DNA of 64,000 bases from Streptacidiphilus sp. ASG 303 (GTDB lineage Bacteria; Actinomycetota; Actinomycetes; Streptomycetales; Streptomycetaceae), in assembly GCF_020991365.1 (NCBI RefSeq), contig NZ_JAJLRA010000025.1, positions 28,168 to 92,167 on the forward strand, read 5' to 3'. Below, one piece after another: positions 49,082 to 56,246 of this stretch. The translations under genes were made by a program, and so were the position numbers. Numbering within the stretch: position 1 is the first letter of the stretch; every line of letters starts with the position of its first letter. Below the pieces are notes generated by a model. It did no database searches, had not been told where the DNA came from, and saw only the letters and a program-made list of their open reading frames with translations.

Positions 49082-49207
49082 GCCGTGCGCCTGCCCCGTG
49101 GGCCGCGGGACGTGCGGTCCCGGCGGCCGCGGTGCCCGCGGTGCCCGCGACAGGTCCGGACCGGCGTCCTGCGCGCCGCTGCCGCGGGACCGCGTTCCGC
49201 GCCCGGG

Positions 49208-50716
49208 TCAGGCACGGAGCCGGGCCAGGACCGCCCGGTGGGCGGCGGCCACGGCGCGGCGGGAGTCGTCGCTGTGGTCGGCCACGTCGAAGCCGTGGTG
49301 GCCGGCCGGGACGTCGACGGTCTCGACCTGGGCGCCCGCGGCCTCGGCGGCGATGAGGAACTCGTCGACGGTGGCCGCGATCTCGGCGTGCTCCAGGCCG
49401 GCCCGGATGAGGACGATCGGCAGCTCCCCGGCCGTCCGGACGGCGGTGACGGGCCGGAACCGCGCGTCCACCGTGCTCCAGCCGGGGAGCGGCGCGAGGA
49501 CGGGGTAGCTCGCCGCGACGCAGCGCAGCCACGACGGCGGCGCGGCGAGCCAGTCGGCGGCGAGCAGCCCGCCGCCGGAGAAGAACCACAGGGCGATGCG
49601 GTCGGCGTCCACCCGCGGGTCGGCCCGGACGCGTTCGACGGCTGCGGCGATGTCCTCGGCGGCCCGCCCGTAGTCGACGAGGGCGTGCAGTCCGTGGTCG
49701 ACGGTCACGCCGACGACGCCTTCGCCCGCCGCGTACCGGGCGTGGCCGGTGTAGACCGGCCAGTCCCGCGGGGTGGGCCGCAGCCCGGCGGGGACCGGGC
49801 CGCCGCGGACGAGGACGACGGCGGGCCGGGGCCCGTCCGCGTCCGGCAGGTGGAGGTCGACCGCGCCGGTCCGCTCGCGCGGCCGCTCGGGGACGTCCAG
49901 CACGAAGGGCCTGAGGTGGAACGGCTGCTCGTCGCCGCTCGCGGCGATCCGGTGCCCCCCGCCCGCCTCCGCCTGCAGCAGGACGGCGGCCAGCTCGTCG
50001 GGGGCGGAGAGCATCGGCCAGTGCCCGGTGGCGAGCTCGAAGAAGGTGACCCCCGGGTCGGCGAGCGCCCGGAACTGCGGCTGCCCGGACCGCACCAGGG
50101 TCTCGACCATGGCGATGGTCGTCCCTCCCGCGGTGCAGAGGACGCCGGTGGTGGGCAGTCCGGCGAGCGCCCCGGTCAACCGCAGGGGCTGGACCAGGGT
50201 GCCGGACGGCTGCGGCGCGGCGTGGCGGTCCAGTCGGGCCAGCGCCTCCGCCGGGAGGCCTGCGGTGCTGCCCCAGCGCTGCCACGCGTCGGGCTGCGGC
50301 GCGGGGACCCGCCAGTCGTGCTCGGCCGGCCCGTCCGGGCGCAGCAGCCGCTCGCGGACCTCCTGGTCCGGGACCAGGGCGAGGGCGGCATCGCCGTCCT
50401 GCGGCAGGCCAGCGTCGAGGTGGACGATCCGGCCGATCCGCTCCGGCCGGCGGTCGGCGGCACCCAGGACCGGGTGGATGGCGTAGTCGTGGCCGACCAG
50501 CACCAGCTCGGGCGCGTCGAGGTGGTCGATCAGCTGCACCACGTCCTCGATGTGCGTCTCCATGTCGGTGCCCGGCCGGGCCAGGTGGCGGCGCTCTCCG
50601 AGGCCGGTGAGGGTCAGCGGGTGCGCCTCCGCCCCCGACCCGCGCAGCCGTTCGGCGGTCTCCCGCCAGATCCAGCCGCCCGTGAAGGGGCCGGAGACCA
50701 GGACGAACACCGTCAT
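49208..50716 (-). CDS. Tandem alpha/beta-hydrolase fusion
   Basis: A 502-residue protein made of two alpha/beta-hydrolases. The N-terminal half (1-235) is of the EstC/methyl-esterase type (VFVLVSGPFTGGWIW); its nucleophile elbow reads VLVGHDYAIHP, so the usual Ser is Asp, and the His is in LATGHWPML. The C-terminal half (250-500) is dienelactone-hydrolase-like, with AVVLVRGGPVPAG, the elbow IALWFFSGGGLLAADWLA (Ser), IVLIRAGLEHAEI and PAGHHGFDVADHSDDSRRAV (His). ATG 50716 has GAGGAGG upstream. It is divergent from a MerR gene and served by a MerR-type promoter. An Asp nucleophile would resemble haloalkane dehalogenases; substrates unknown. Confidence 0.8.
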   Translation of the reverse strand: MTVFVLVSGPFTGGWIWRETAERLRGSGAEAHPLTLTGLGERRHLARPGTDMETHIEDVVQLIDHLDAPELVLVGHDYAIHPVLGAADRRPERIGRIVHLDAGLPQDGDAALALVPDQEVRERLLRPDGPAEHDWRVPAPQPDAWQRWGSTAGLPAEALARLDRHAAPQPSGTLVQPLRLTGALAGLPTTGVLCTAGGTTIAMVETLVRSGQPQFRALADPGVTFFELATGHWPMLSAPDELAAVLLQAEAGGGHRIAASGDEQPFHLRPFVLDVPERPRERTGAVDLHLPDADGPRPAVVLVRGGPVPAGLRPTPRDWPVYTGHARYAAGEGVVGVTVDHGLHALVDYGRAAEDIAAAVERVRADPRVDADRIALWFFSGGGLLAADWLAAPPSWLRCVAASYPVLAPLPGWSTVDARFRPVTAVRTAGELPIVLIRAGLEHAEIAATVDEFLIAAEAAGAQVETVDVPAGHHGFDVADHSDDSRRAVAAAHRAVLARLRA

Positions 50717-50778
50717 GATCGCCTCCTCGCGTGTCTCGGTCGTGCGGCCGGCCGTCCCGGCCGTCCACACCCGCGGGT

Positions 50779-50809
50779 ACGTTAGGAACTCCCCCTGAGG
50801 GAGGTTCAA
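50779..50809 (-). promoter_or_regulatory. MerR-type promoter of the hydrolase fusion with 19-bp spacer and dyad
   Basis: On the minus strand, -35 TTGAAC (50809-50804) and -10 TAACGT (50784-50779) are separated by exactly 19 bp, the over-long spacing typical of MerR-activated promoters. The spacer and its edges form a dyad: GAACCTCCC, then CAGG and GGGAGTTC. The MerR gene lies immediately to the right. Confidence 0.75.
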
Positions 50810-50812
50810 GCC

Positions 50813-51793
50813 TTGTCCCCTGACGGCATGTGGAGCATCGGCGAGCTGGCCGAGCGGGCGGGCGTCACCGTGAAGACCGTCCGCTTCTACTCGGACCGTG
50901 GTCTGCTGCCCGAGACCTCCCGCAGTTCCGGCGGGCACCGGCGGTACGGGTCCGACGCGTTGGACAGGCTGCGGCTGATCCGGTCCCTGCGCGCCCTCGA
51001 CCTGCCGGTGCCGGAGGTGGGCCGGGTGCTCGACCACGGCGACGGGCTGGCGGACACGCTGGAGGAGGCCGTCGACGGCCGACTGCGCGAGCTCGGCTCG
51101 CAGCTGACCGCGCTGCGCTGGCGGGAGGCCGCCCTGCAGCTGGTCCGGGACTGCCCGGCCGAGGAGCGCGCCGATCGCCTGCGGCTCGTCGGCGCGGTGT
51201 CCGCCCCGCCCGGTACGGCGGCGCTGGCGCGCTTCTGGCGGGGGGCGCTGCCCGTCCGGCTGTCGCGCCGGCTGGTCTCCTCGATCCTCGAGCACGCGGT
51301 TCCGCAGCCGCCGGCGGATCCGACGCCGGCTCAGGTGCTGGCCTTCGCCCGGCTGCACGCCATCGCCACCGCGCCCTGCCCGACCACCGACCCGCGCCGG
51401 CCGGCGGGCAACCGGACCGACGAGGGGTGCCGCCCCGACGTGCTGTACCGCGGTCTGTTCGACGCCTACACGCTGGCCGCGGCCGACCTGAGGGCGAACC
51501 GGGCGCCGGACCGGGGGCAGACGCTCGACTGCTTCGTCGCGGCCCACGCCGAGTCGCGCGGCCTGCGGGACGGTCCGGAGTTCCGCCGCAGGCTCACCGA
51601 GCTGCTGGCACTGGCCGCCGATCCGATGGTCGAGCGGTACTGGGAGCTGGCCGGCGAACTGTCCGGCTCGCCGGAGCCGACCCTCGGGGCCGCCCACGCG
51701 TGGATGCGGGCCGCGCTGGCCGCGGACGTCGCCGCGGCTGCGGACCGGACGGGGCACGCCCGCCCGGTCGGCGGGGTGCCCGCGCGACCGTGA
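50813..51793 (+). CDS. MerR family transcriptional regulator
   Basis: A 326-residue regulator. Residues 7-75 are the MerR winged helix (WSIGELAERAGVTVKTVRFYSDRGLLPETSRSSGGHRRYGSDALDRLRLIRSLRALDLPVPEV read in parts), followed by a long dimer helix and a roughly 200-residue helical C-terminal domain of unknown ligand. TTG 50813 is chosen because GGGAGG lies about 8 nt upstream; ATG 50828 is a possible shorter start. The ribosome-binding site overlaps the -35 box of the divergent hydrolase gene, so binding at the dyad could control both genes. Confidence 0.87.
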   Translation: MSPDGMWSIGELAERAGVTVKTVRFYSDRGLLPETSRSSGGHRRYGSDALDRLRLIRSLRALDLPVPEVGRVLDHGDGLADTLEEAVDGRLRELGSQLTALRWREAALQLVRDCPAEERADRLRLVGAVSAPPGTAALARFWRGALPVRLSRRLVSSILEHAVPQPPADPTPAQVLAFARLHAIATAPCPTTDPRRPAGNRTDEGCRPDVLYRGLFDAYTLAAADLRANRAPDRGQTLDCFVAAHAESRGLRDGPEFRRRLTELLALAADPMVERYWELAGELSGSPEPTLGAAHAWMRAALAADVAAAADRTGHARPVGGVPARP

Positions 51794-52048
51794 CCGGTTC
51801 CCCTGGGCGGGTCCGGCCCCCCGCCTCTTCCGCGTCCCTGCGGCTGCCGGGCGCTGCCCCGCCGGGGGACCGGGGCCGGCGGTGCAGTGGCGGACCACCG
51901 GGCGGGCGCCGGGCGAGCGCGACCTGCCGGCGCCCGGCCCGGCGGACGGGCCGCCCGCACCGCCGAAGGCGCCGGGCGTGCGGTGAGCCGGAACAGGGCC
52001 CGGAGGGTGTGGCCGTCCGCCGCCACGTCGGCGTCGACCGACACGAAA
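51794..52048. other. Gap between the MerR gene and the tRNA terminator
   Basis: 255 bases, G+C-rich, no gene recognised. This is the last chromosomal stretch before the att core. Confidence 0.5.
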
Positions 52049-52075
52049 ACGCCCCCGAAGCGAGCTGCTTCGAGG
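52049..52075 (-). terminator. Chromosomal terminator of the (interrupted) tRNA-Phe gene
   Basis: 11-base arms with one mismatch (52049-52059 and 52065-52075); on the minus strand the stem is followed by GTTTTCG. It lies 20 bp beyond the tRNA 3' end. Confidence 0.7.
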
Positions 52076-52095
52076 GCATCGTGCCTGGTCAGGCG

Positions 52096-52142
52096 TGGTG
52101 GCCAGGGCCGGGGTCGAACCGGCGACCTTCCGCTTTTCAGGC
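52096..52142 (-). pseudogene. 3' half of tRNA-Phe (GAA) with CCA: left attachment site
   Basis: On the minus strand the sequence runs from the anticodon loop CTGAAAA (GAA) through the T arm GGTTCGACC to acceptor CCTGGCC, discriminator A and CCA (52098-52096). The 5' half is absent: upstream bases do not complete the anticodon stem. The 45 bases at 52098-52142 recur exactly at 54294-54338. This copy keeps the CCA and the chromosomal terminator, so it is the original chromosomal end. Confidence 0.85.
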
Positions 52143-52236
52143 GAGTACGTCGTGGCAGGTCGCTCTTGGGCGGTGCCTGCTTCTGCACGTCATGGTTGAC
52201 CGTGACTCCCCGCTGCGTACCGCTGCGTTCGCTGAC

Positions 52237-52258
52237 GTTGCCGTCACGCTGCCGTCAC
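52237..52258. repeat. 11-bp tandem repeat, candidate integrase arm sites (left)
   Basis: GTTGCCGTCAC followed by GCTGCCGTCAC, 95 bp inside the left att core. The same unit (GCTGCCGTCAG twice) lies inside the right core. Confidence 0.6.
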
Positions 52259-52297
52259 GTCCCGGGGAATCCTGTCGAGGACCGTCGTCGCCAGCCC

Positions 52298-52310
52298 TAT
52301 CCTGACCGCA
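52298..52310 (+). promoter_or_regulatory. Leaderless promoter -10 box for the zinc-ribbon gene
   Basis: TATCCT at 52298-52303 is 6 nt before ATG 52310. Confidence 0.5.
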
Positions 52311-52639
52311 TGCCGCATGGAAAGACCTCGTACGTCTGCCTGCCCTGCCGGGCTTCCTACAAGCAGCCGTACCTGGGCGATCACGAGCGGCCATGTCCGC
52401 GTTGTGCCGAGCCACTGCTCCATGTCGGCTCCGCTTTCGCCGCGCCACGTCGGCGTGACGAGGCCGGCTGGCGGACACTCTCGGTGCTGCTGAACGCGGG
52501 CGTGCGCTTTCACAAGAGCTGCTGCGGTGGGCCTGGCTATCGACCGCAGACACTGAGCGAGGTCAAAGAACGAATGGCATACGCTCGCAGGAGTGGGGAG
52601 CCATACGCCAAGGCGCTGGTGCGCTGGGAACTACCGTGA
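52310..52639 (+). CDS. Small zinc-ribbon protein
   Basis: A 109-residue protein with two CxxC pairs: TSYVCLPCRASYKQP near residues 9-12 and RPCPRCAEPLLH near 29-32, a zinc-ribbon layout. The rest, HVGSAFAAPRRRDEAGWRTLSVLLNAGVRFHKSCCGGPGYRPQTLSEVKERM in parts, has another paired cysteine (SCC). Close relatives are widespread in streptomycetes and have sometimes been labelled deoxyxylulose-5-phosphate synthase; that label does not fit, since no thiamine-diphosphate enzyme motifs are present. The start is supported by a leaderless promoter. Inside the element remnant it may be cargo. Confidence 0.8.
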   Translation: MPHGKTSYVCLPCRASYKQPYLGDHERPCPRCAEPLLHVGSAFAAPRRRDEAGWRTLSVLLNAGVRFHKSCCGGPGYRPQTLSEVKERMAYARRSGEPYAKALVRWELP

Positions 52640-53054
52640 ACCAGCCCCGCTGCCGCTCGCAGATGCACGACTTCTTGCCCTGGAAGTGACGACCCGCTCC
52701 TCTGACCTGGGCCTAAGTTCCCGATCGACGTTCTGACCTGGGACTGAGCCGTCAAGGGTTGTCGTCGTCGGTCATCGCCGAGCACCCCTGCACGGCCCAG
52801 AGACGGCCCAGTGCGCCCCACCCAGCGGCCTACTCGGCTCGCAGCTTGTCGAGTAGCTCGAAGAGAACCTGAATAACCTGGTGACCGGGGTCCGGTGGGG
52901 ACCACTCAGGACAATGAGCGCTTGCCACGCATGCAGCCGCCCCGTGAGCTGCCTCTTACTCCCACCGGTTCGGCAGTGCCTCGGGCGCCCCCGGACGCCT
53001 GTTGTCGGGACGTGATGAGCGTATCCGCTTCCGGAGGAGCTTCGCAGATCTTCA
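52640..53054. other. 415-bp gap inside the element remnant
   Basis: No convincing gene on either strand; only short shadow frames. Probably decayed element DNA. Confidence 0.45.
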
Positions 53055-53555
53055 CTACTCGCCAAGCGTCGGCGGACGAAGGGCCGCGCCGATGCCCACT
53101 GCGGCAATGAGTTCAAGCGGCAGCTCCTTATCCGCCTGGCCGATTGCAAGTCCGACCCAGTGATCTGCCTCCGGCTGCCGCCAGACCTGCATAGTCACGG
53201 CCGTTTGGCACAGCATGTCGATCGGCTCAGGAGCTGCTGCGCCGTCGAAGCTGGCCGTCAAGTACTGCCACAGGTCGACTGCTTCGGGCTCGCCCCAGCG
53301 ATCGGTCAGTGCGCTGATAAGAGCTTCAAGGTGGGACTCCATGTCTGCGTAAGCCTGCCGAGAGGCCTCACCGTCGGAATCTTCCCAGAAGTCCTGACTC
53401 TGCCGTAGGACGAGCACATGATGACTGGGGCCGGCATCGGTGGCCGCGTCGCGATAGCTCTCTGTGGGGAAGGGGCGGGAGAGCAGGTCATCGATTGCGG
53501 CCAGGTGCTCACCGAGGACGGACTCGGTCGTGTTGTCGGAGTCAGCAGCGTTCAT
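53055..53555 (-). CDS. Hypothetical protein of the element remnant
   Basis: A 166-residue acidic protein, opening MNAADSDNTTESVLGEHLAAIDDLLSRPFPTESYRDA, with a helical middle (AYADMESHLEALISALTDRWGEPEAVDLWQYL) and the ending ELIAAVGIGAALRPPTLGE. No domain is recognised and no membrane segment is present. Codon choice is less G+C-biased than in the chromosome genes, as expected for acquired DNA. It points away from the integrase piece. Function unknown. Confidence 0.6.
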   Translation of the reverse strand: MNAADSDNTTESVLGEHLAAIDDLLSRPFPTESYRDAATDAGPSHHVLVLRQSQDFWEDSDGEASRQAYADMESHLEALISALTDRWGEPEAVDLWQYLTASFDGAAAPEPIDMLCQTAVTMQVWRQPEADHWVGLAIGQADKELPLELIAAVGIGAALRPPTLGE

Positions 53556-53775
53556 GACAGCAGGCTAAGGGGCAACATGGCCTGGCCAGGAAGACGGCGA
53601 GGCGAGCACTGATGCACGCGGGCGGTGGAGCGGCTTTGGGCGGTGTCCTGTCCGGTCTGGGGTCGGGCATGGCCAGGGGGCCGTACGCTGGCCGGGAATC
53701 GGGCTGGCTCCTGCCTGCCCGCAATAAGCCCGATCGGCCCCTGGTCTTGCTCGACTCGGGGCCCGGTCCGGAGAG

Positions 53776-54204
53776 GTGCGTAAAGCCGTGGAACCGGCCG
53801 CCCCAGCCCCGGCCGGCCTACCCAAGCCTCCCGCCTTGCGGCGCGGAGCGGGCCGCCGCCGGAGCGGGGCGAAGACAGGAGCGACGGCGAGCGGCGCCGC
53901 TGCGAGCGAAGCGAGCCTTGACTCGGGCTTCGTCTTCACGACGGCGGTCGGCTCGCCCATCGACCCGCGTAACCCCAACCGGCACTGGTACGCCGTGCGG
54001 AAGCGGACAGGCCTCGACGGTTACCGCTTCCACGACCTGCGGCACTCGTTCGTCTCGCTGCTGCTCGACCTGGGTGTCCCGCCTCACACGGTCCGTGAGG
54101 TCGCCGGGCACAGCGACCTGCAGGTGACCCTCGGCGTGTACGCCCATGCGTCGGTGGATGAGAAGCGGAGCGCGCTGGCCAGGCTCTCCGAACTGCTGCG
54201 CTGA
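53776..54204 (+). pseudogene. Tyrosine integrase, C-terminal fragment
   Basis: Residues from about 49 onward match the catalytic end of Streptomyces tyrosine integrases: DSGFVFTTAVGSPIDPRNPNRHWYAV, the HxxR box HDLRHSFVSLLL, GHSDLQVTLGVYAHA with the second His and the Tyr nucleophile, then the C-terminal helix. The N-terminal DNA-binding parts and the first catalytic Arg are missing; the 48 residues before are unrelated Pro/Ala/Arg-rich sequence. It is therefore a truncated, inactive gene. It ends 90 bp from the right att core, the usual position of int in such elements. Confidence 0.85.
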
Positions 54205-54211
54205 CCCGGCC

Positions 54212-54233
54212 GCTGCCGTCAGGCTGCCGTCAG
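54212..54233. repeat. 11-bp tandem repeat, candidate integrase arm sites (right)
   Basis: GCTGCCGTCAG twice, 61 bp to the left of the second att core and in the same orientation as the left pair at 52237. Confidence 0.6.
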
Positions 54234-54244
54234 AGGACACGCGA

Positions 54245-54276
54245 AAGCCCCGAGCGAATGATCTCGCTCGGGGCTT
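54245..54276. terminator. Hairpin between integrase fragment and second att core
   Basis: Perfect 13-bp stem 54245-54257 with 54264-54276. It can end transcription of the integrase (+) and of a tRNA restored at this core (-), like the chromosomal hairpin at 52049. Confidence 0.65.
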
Positions 54277-54293
54277 CGTGCTGGTGAGCACTT

Positions 54294-54338
54294 GTGGCCA
54301 GGGCCGGGGTCGAACCGGCGACCTTCCGCTTTTCAGGC
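54294..54338 (-). repeat. Second att core (tRNA-Phe 3' half, no CCA)
   Basis: Exact copy of the 45 bases at 52098-52142. Here the acceptor CCTGGCC-A is followed by CAAG rather than CCA, and the 5' half of the tRNA is also absent. It marks the junction between the remnant and the second element. Confidence 0.85.
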
Positions 54339-54642
54339 CGTGCAACCTGGCTGATCGAGCGGTGCTCTCCTGCTGGGGCGGTGATCATGAGGTCCTTGGA
54401 TGTCCGGCCCAGTTCGCCACTGTTGGCGTACCCGTTGGCGTACTCTGCGGGACCCACTTCCAAGAGCGCAGCCTGCCGCCATCGACTGTCAGAGCCCTCT
54501 GAGAGAGTCGATCCGCAACCATCCGCGACGCACTGTCCGTCACGGAGAGCCCACGTACAGCACGCCTGTGCTCTTTTCGTGAACGAACTGGGGTGATAGA
54601 ACAGCTCTGCGCCCGTCAGGCGCCGCAGCGCAGAGGGTGGGA
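54339..54642. other. Left arm of the second element
   Basis: 304 bases between the att core and the ABC-3C operon. GTTGGCGTAC occurs twice (54422-54431 and 54434-54443), 84 bp inside the core, at nearly the same distance as the arm-like repeats of the remnant but with a different sequence. No gene is seen. Confidence 0.5.
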
Positions 54643-55764
54643 ATGGCAGATCATCCATACGCCGGGCCGCTGACGTCCGGGCCGGACCATGTGGTGTCGG
54701 AGTACACCATCCCGGCACAGGCGGCGGCGACCAACCGTTTCGATACCCGAACCCCGCTCCAGCAGGTCTACTTCTGGAAGTCGGACGAGTGGGAGCAATT
54801 CGCCTTCGAATGGGTGAAGTTGCGGGCAAGCCACGAGGGCTATGCCGGCGTCGAGATGATCGGGGGCAGTAACGACCGCGGCGCGGACGTGGTCGCCTTC
54901 TTCACCGAGGCCAAGCTCAACGGGCCCTGGCATTGCTTCCAATGCAAGCACTATCAGGACGCTTTGCAGGTTGCAGACGCCATGCCGGAGATGCTTAAGC
55001 CCTTCGTGGCGAAGGTCGAGACAACCCGCACCCTGCCCACCCGCTACACGTTCGTCGCACCGCGCATCCACCCGCGCCTGACCGACATCATGCTGACGCC
55101 CAAGGAGCTCAAGCGGCAGTTCCTGGGCTACCTGAACCGACGCCCCGACCCCGTGAAGAGGCTGGATCCTGCGGTGCTGGACAAGGTGCACGCCCTTGCG
55201 GAGGCAGATGACTTCACCTGGTTCTACACGGTCAACCTCAGCACCATCCTTGAGGTGGTGCGCGACACCCCACTGTACGTGGAGAGGTTCAACCTCCCCC
55301 CGGCTGGGAAGCCCAAGAGAATTCCGGTGCCGGACGAGCCAGACAACTCCGTGGAAGCCCGGTTCGTGGAACAGCTGCTGCAAGTCTACCGAGGGTACTA
55401 CAGCCCACACATCAACACCTTCGCGGACGCACTAGAGCACGAGGAGGCCGGAGACCATGTGCGCCGCCAGCGGCAAGCCTTCTATGCGGCAGAGTCGGTG
55501 CGGATGTACGCGCGCGATAGCCTTCCCGGCGATCCGTACAGGGAACTCCAGGAAGACGTGCTGCCGGTGCTGCTCGAGGTGGCGGCTCCCAGATTCCCAA
55601 CCGGCTTCGACCGGTTGCAGGAGGTGCTGGTCAGTGCTTCTAAGGTCGAACCGCACTCGCCCATGCTCAAGGATCATCTCAAGAACATCGAAAAGATGGG
55701 TATGTGCCATCAGTTCGCCAACGTGAATGGGTTGGTCTGGTGCCGGAAAGGAGACGCACGGTGA
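54643..55764 (+). CDS. ABC-3C system effector with Mrr-like nuclease domain
   Basis: A 373-residue protein. Residues 45-110 have a PD-(D/E)XK nuclease of the Mrr/restriction type: helix WEQFAFEWVKLRAS, then GGSNDRGADVVAF with Asp78/Asp82, and FQCKHY with Gln100 and Lys102. Residues 200-373 are a helical region like the C-terminal domain that anchors effectors in ABC-three-component systems. ATG 54643 has a GAGGG site. Its stop overlaps the next start by 4 bp. Presumably it cuts phage or plasmid DNA when licensed by the ATPase partner; this is inference from the family. Base use is lower in G+C than the chromosome genes. Confidence 0.75.
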   Translation: MADHPYAGPLTSGPDHVVSEYTIPAQAAATNRFDTRTPLQQVYFWKSDEWEQFAFEWVKLRASHEGYAGVEMIGGSNDRGADVVAFFTEAKLNGPWHCFQCKHYQDALQVADAMPEMLKPFVAKVETTRTLPTRYTFVAPRIHPRLTDIMLTPKELKRQFLGYLNRRPDPVKRLDPAVLDKVHALAEADDFTWFYTVNLSTILEVVRDTPLYVERFNLPPAGKPKRIPVPDEPDNSVEARFVEQLLQVYRGYYSPHINTFADALEHEEAGDHVRRQRQAFYAAESVRMYARDSLPGDPYRELQEDVLPVLLEVAAPRFPTGFDRLQEVLVSASKVEPHSPMLKDHLKNIEKMGMCHQFANVNGLVWCRKGDAR

Positions 55765-56246
55765 ACACTCCCAACCCGCTCAACGGGCCCGTCGAGGTGG
55801 CTGTGCGCGTCCTAGTGCTCCTCGCGCGGTCCTACCCGGATCCCATCGACGTGTCGATGCTGGTGGCATTGGACCACGCCATGCTCCACAGCGGACAGTT
55901 CGACGGTCCCCCCAGTCTGCACCCTCACCTTCCAGCAGGGCCCGGGGAACTGGGGCTACGACGCCAACTGCTGCACAAAGGACTGGCAGTTCTCATGCGC
56001 TCGGGTCTGGCAGAGGTCGAGGCCCGAGACGACGGCCTGCTCTACCGGGCGACCCATCGCGGCTCTGGCTTCGTCGGTATTCTTGAGGCCCCGTACGTGG
56101 CCCAACTGCAAGACCGGGCACGGTGGGCGGTGGAGGAGTATGCGCCGCGCACCGACACATTGTCGGCGATGCGGACGATCGCCGCCATTTGGAACGAGGA
56201 TTTCCTGGCGAGCGCGCGCGACCACGAGGGGCGATTCGGTGCCTGA
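55761..56246 (+). CDS. ABC-3C system middle component
   Basis: A 161-residue protein resembling ABC-3C middle components of the type that pairs with DUF3732-like ATPases. Visible are LNGPVEVAVRVLVLLARSYPDPIDVSMLVALDHAMLHSGQF in parts, PPSLHPHLPAGPGELGLRRQLLHKGLAVLMRSGLAEVEARDDGLLYRATHRGSGF (a winged-helix-like end) and a helix to the C terminus. GTG 55761 overlaps the effector stop (GTGA), and its own stop overlaps the ATPase start by 8 bp. It likely links effector and ATPase. The assignment rests on pattern recall plus gene order. Confidence 0.7.
   Translation: MNTPNPLNGPVEVAVRVLVLLARSYPDPIDVSMLVALDHAMLHSGQFDGPPSLHPHLPAGPGELGLRRQLLHKGLAVLMRSGLAEVEARDDGLLYRATHRGSGFVGILEAPYVAQLQDRARWAVEEYAPRTDTLSAMRTIAAIWNEDFLASARDHEGRFGA

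Larger units (their letters stand above)
52098..54338. mobile_element. Remnant of a first tRNA-Phe integrative element
   Basis: 2.2 kb bounded by the two 45-bp att cores. It carries 11-bp tandem repeats near both ends, a zinc-ribbon gene, a minus-strand hypothetical gene and the C-terminal piece of a tyrosine integrase ending 90 bp before the right core. No replication or transfer genes remain, so it has decayed by deletion. Confidence 0.7.

Noticed and set aside
52310..52639. Label deoxyxylulose-5-phosphate synthase used for relatives of the zinc-ribbon protein
   Set aside because: The protein is only 109 residues with CxxC pairs and has no thiamine diphosphate or transketolase motif.
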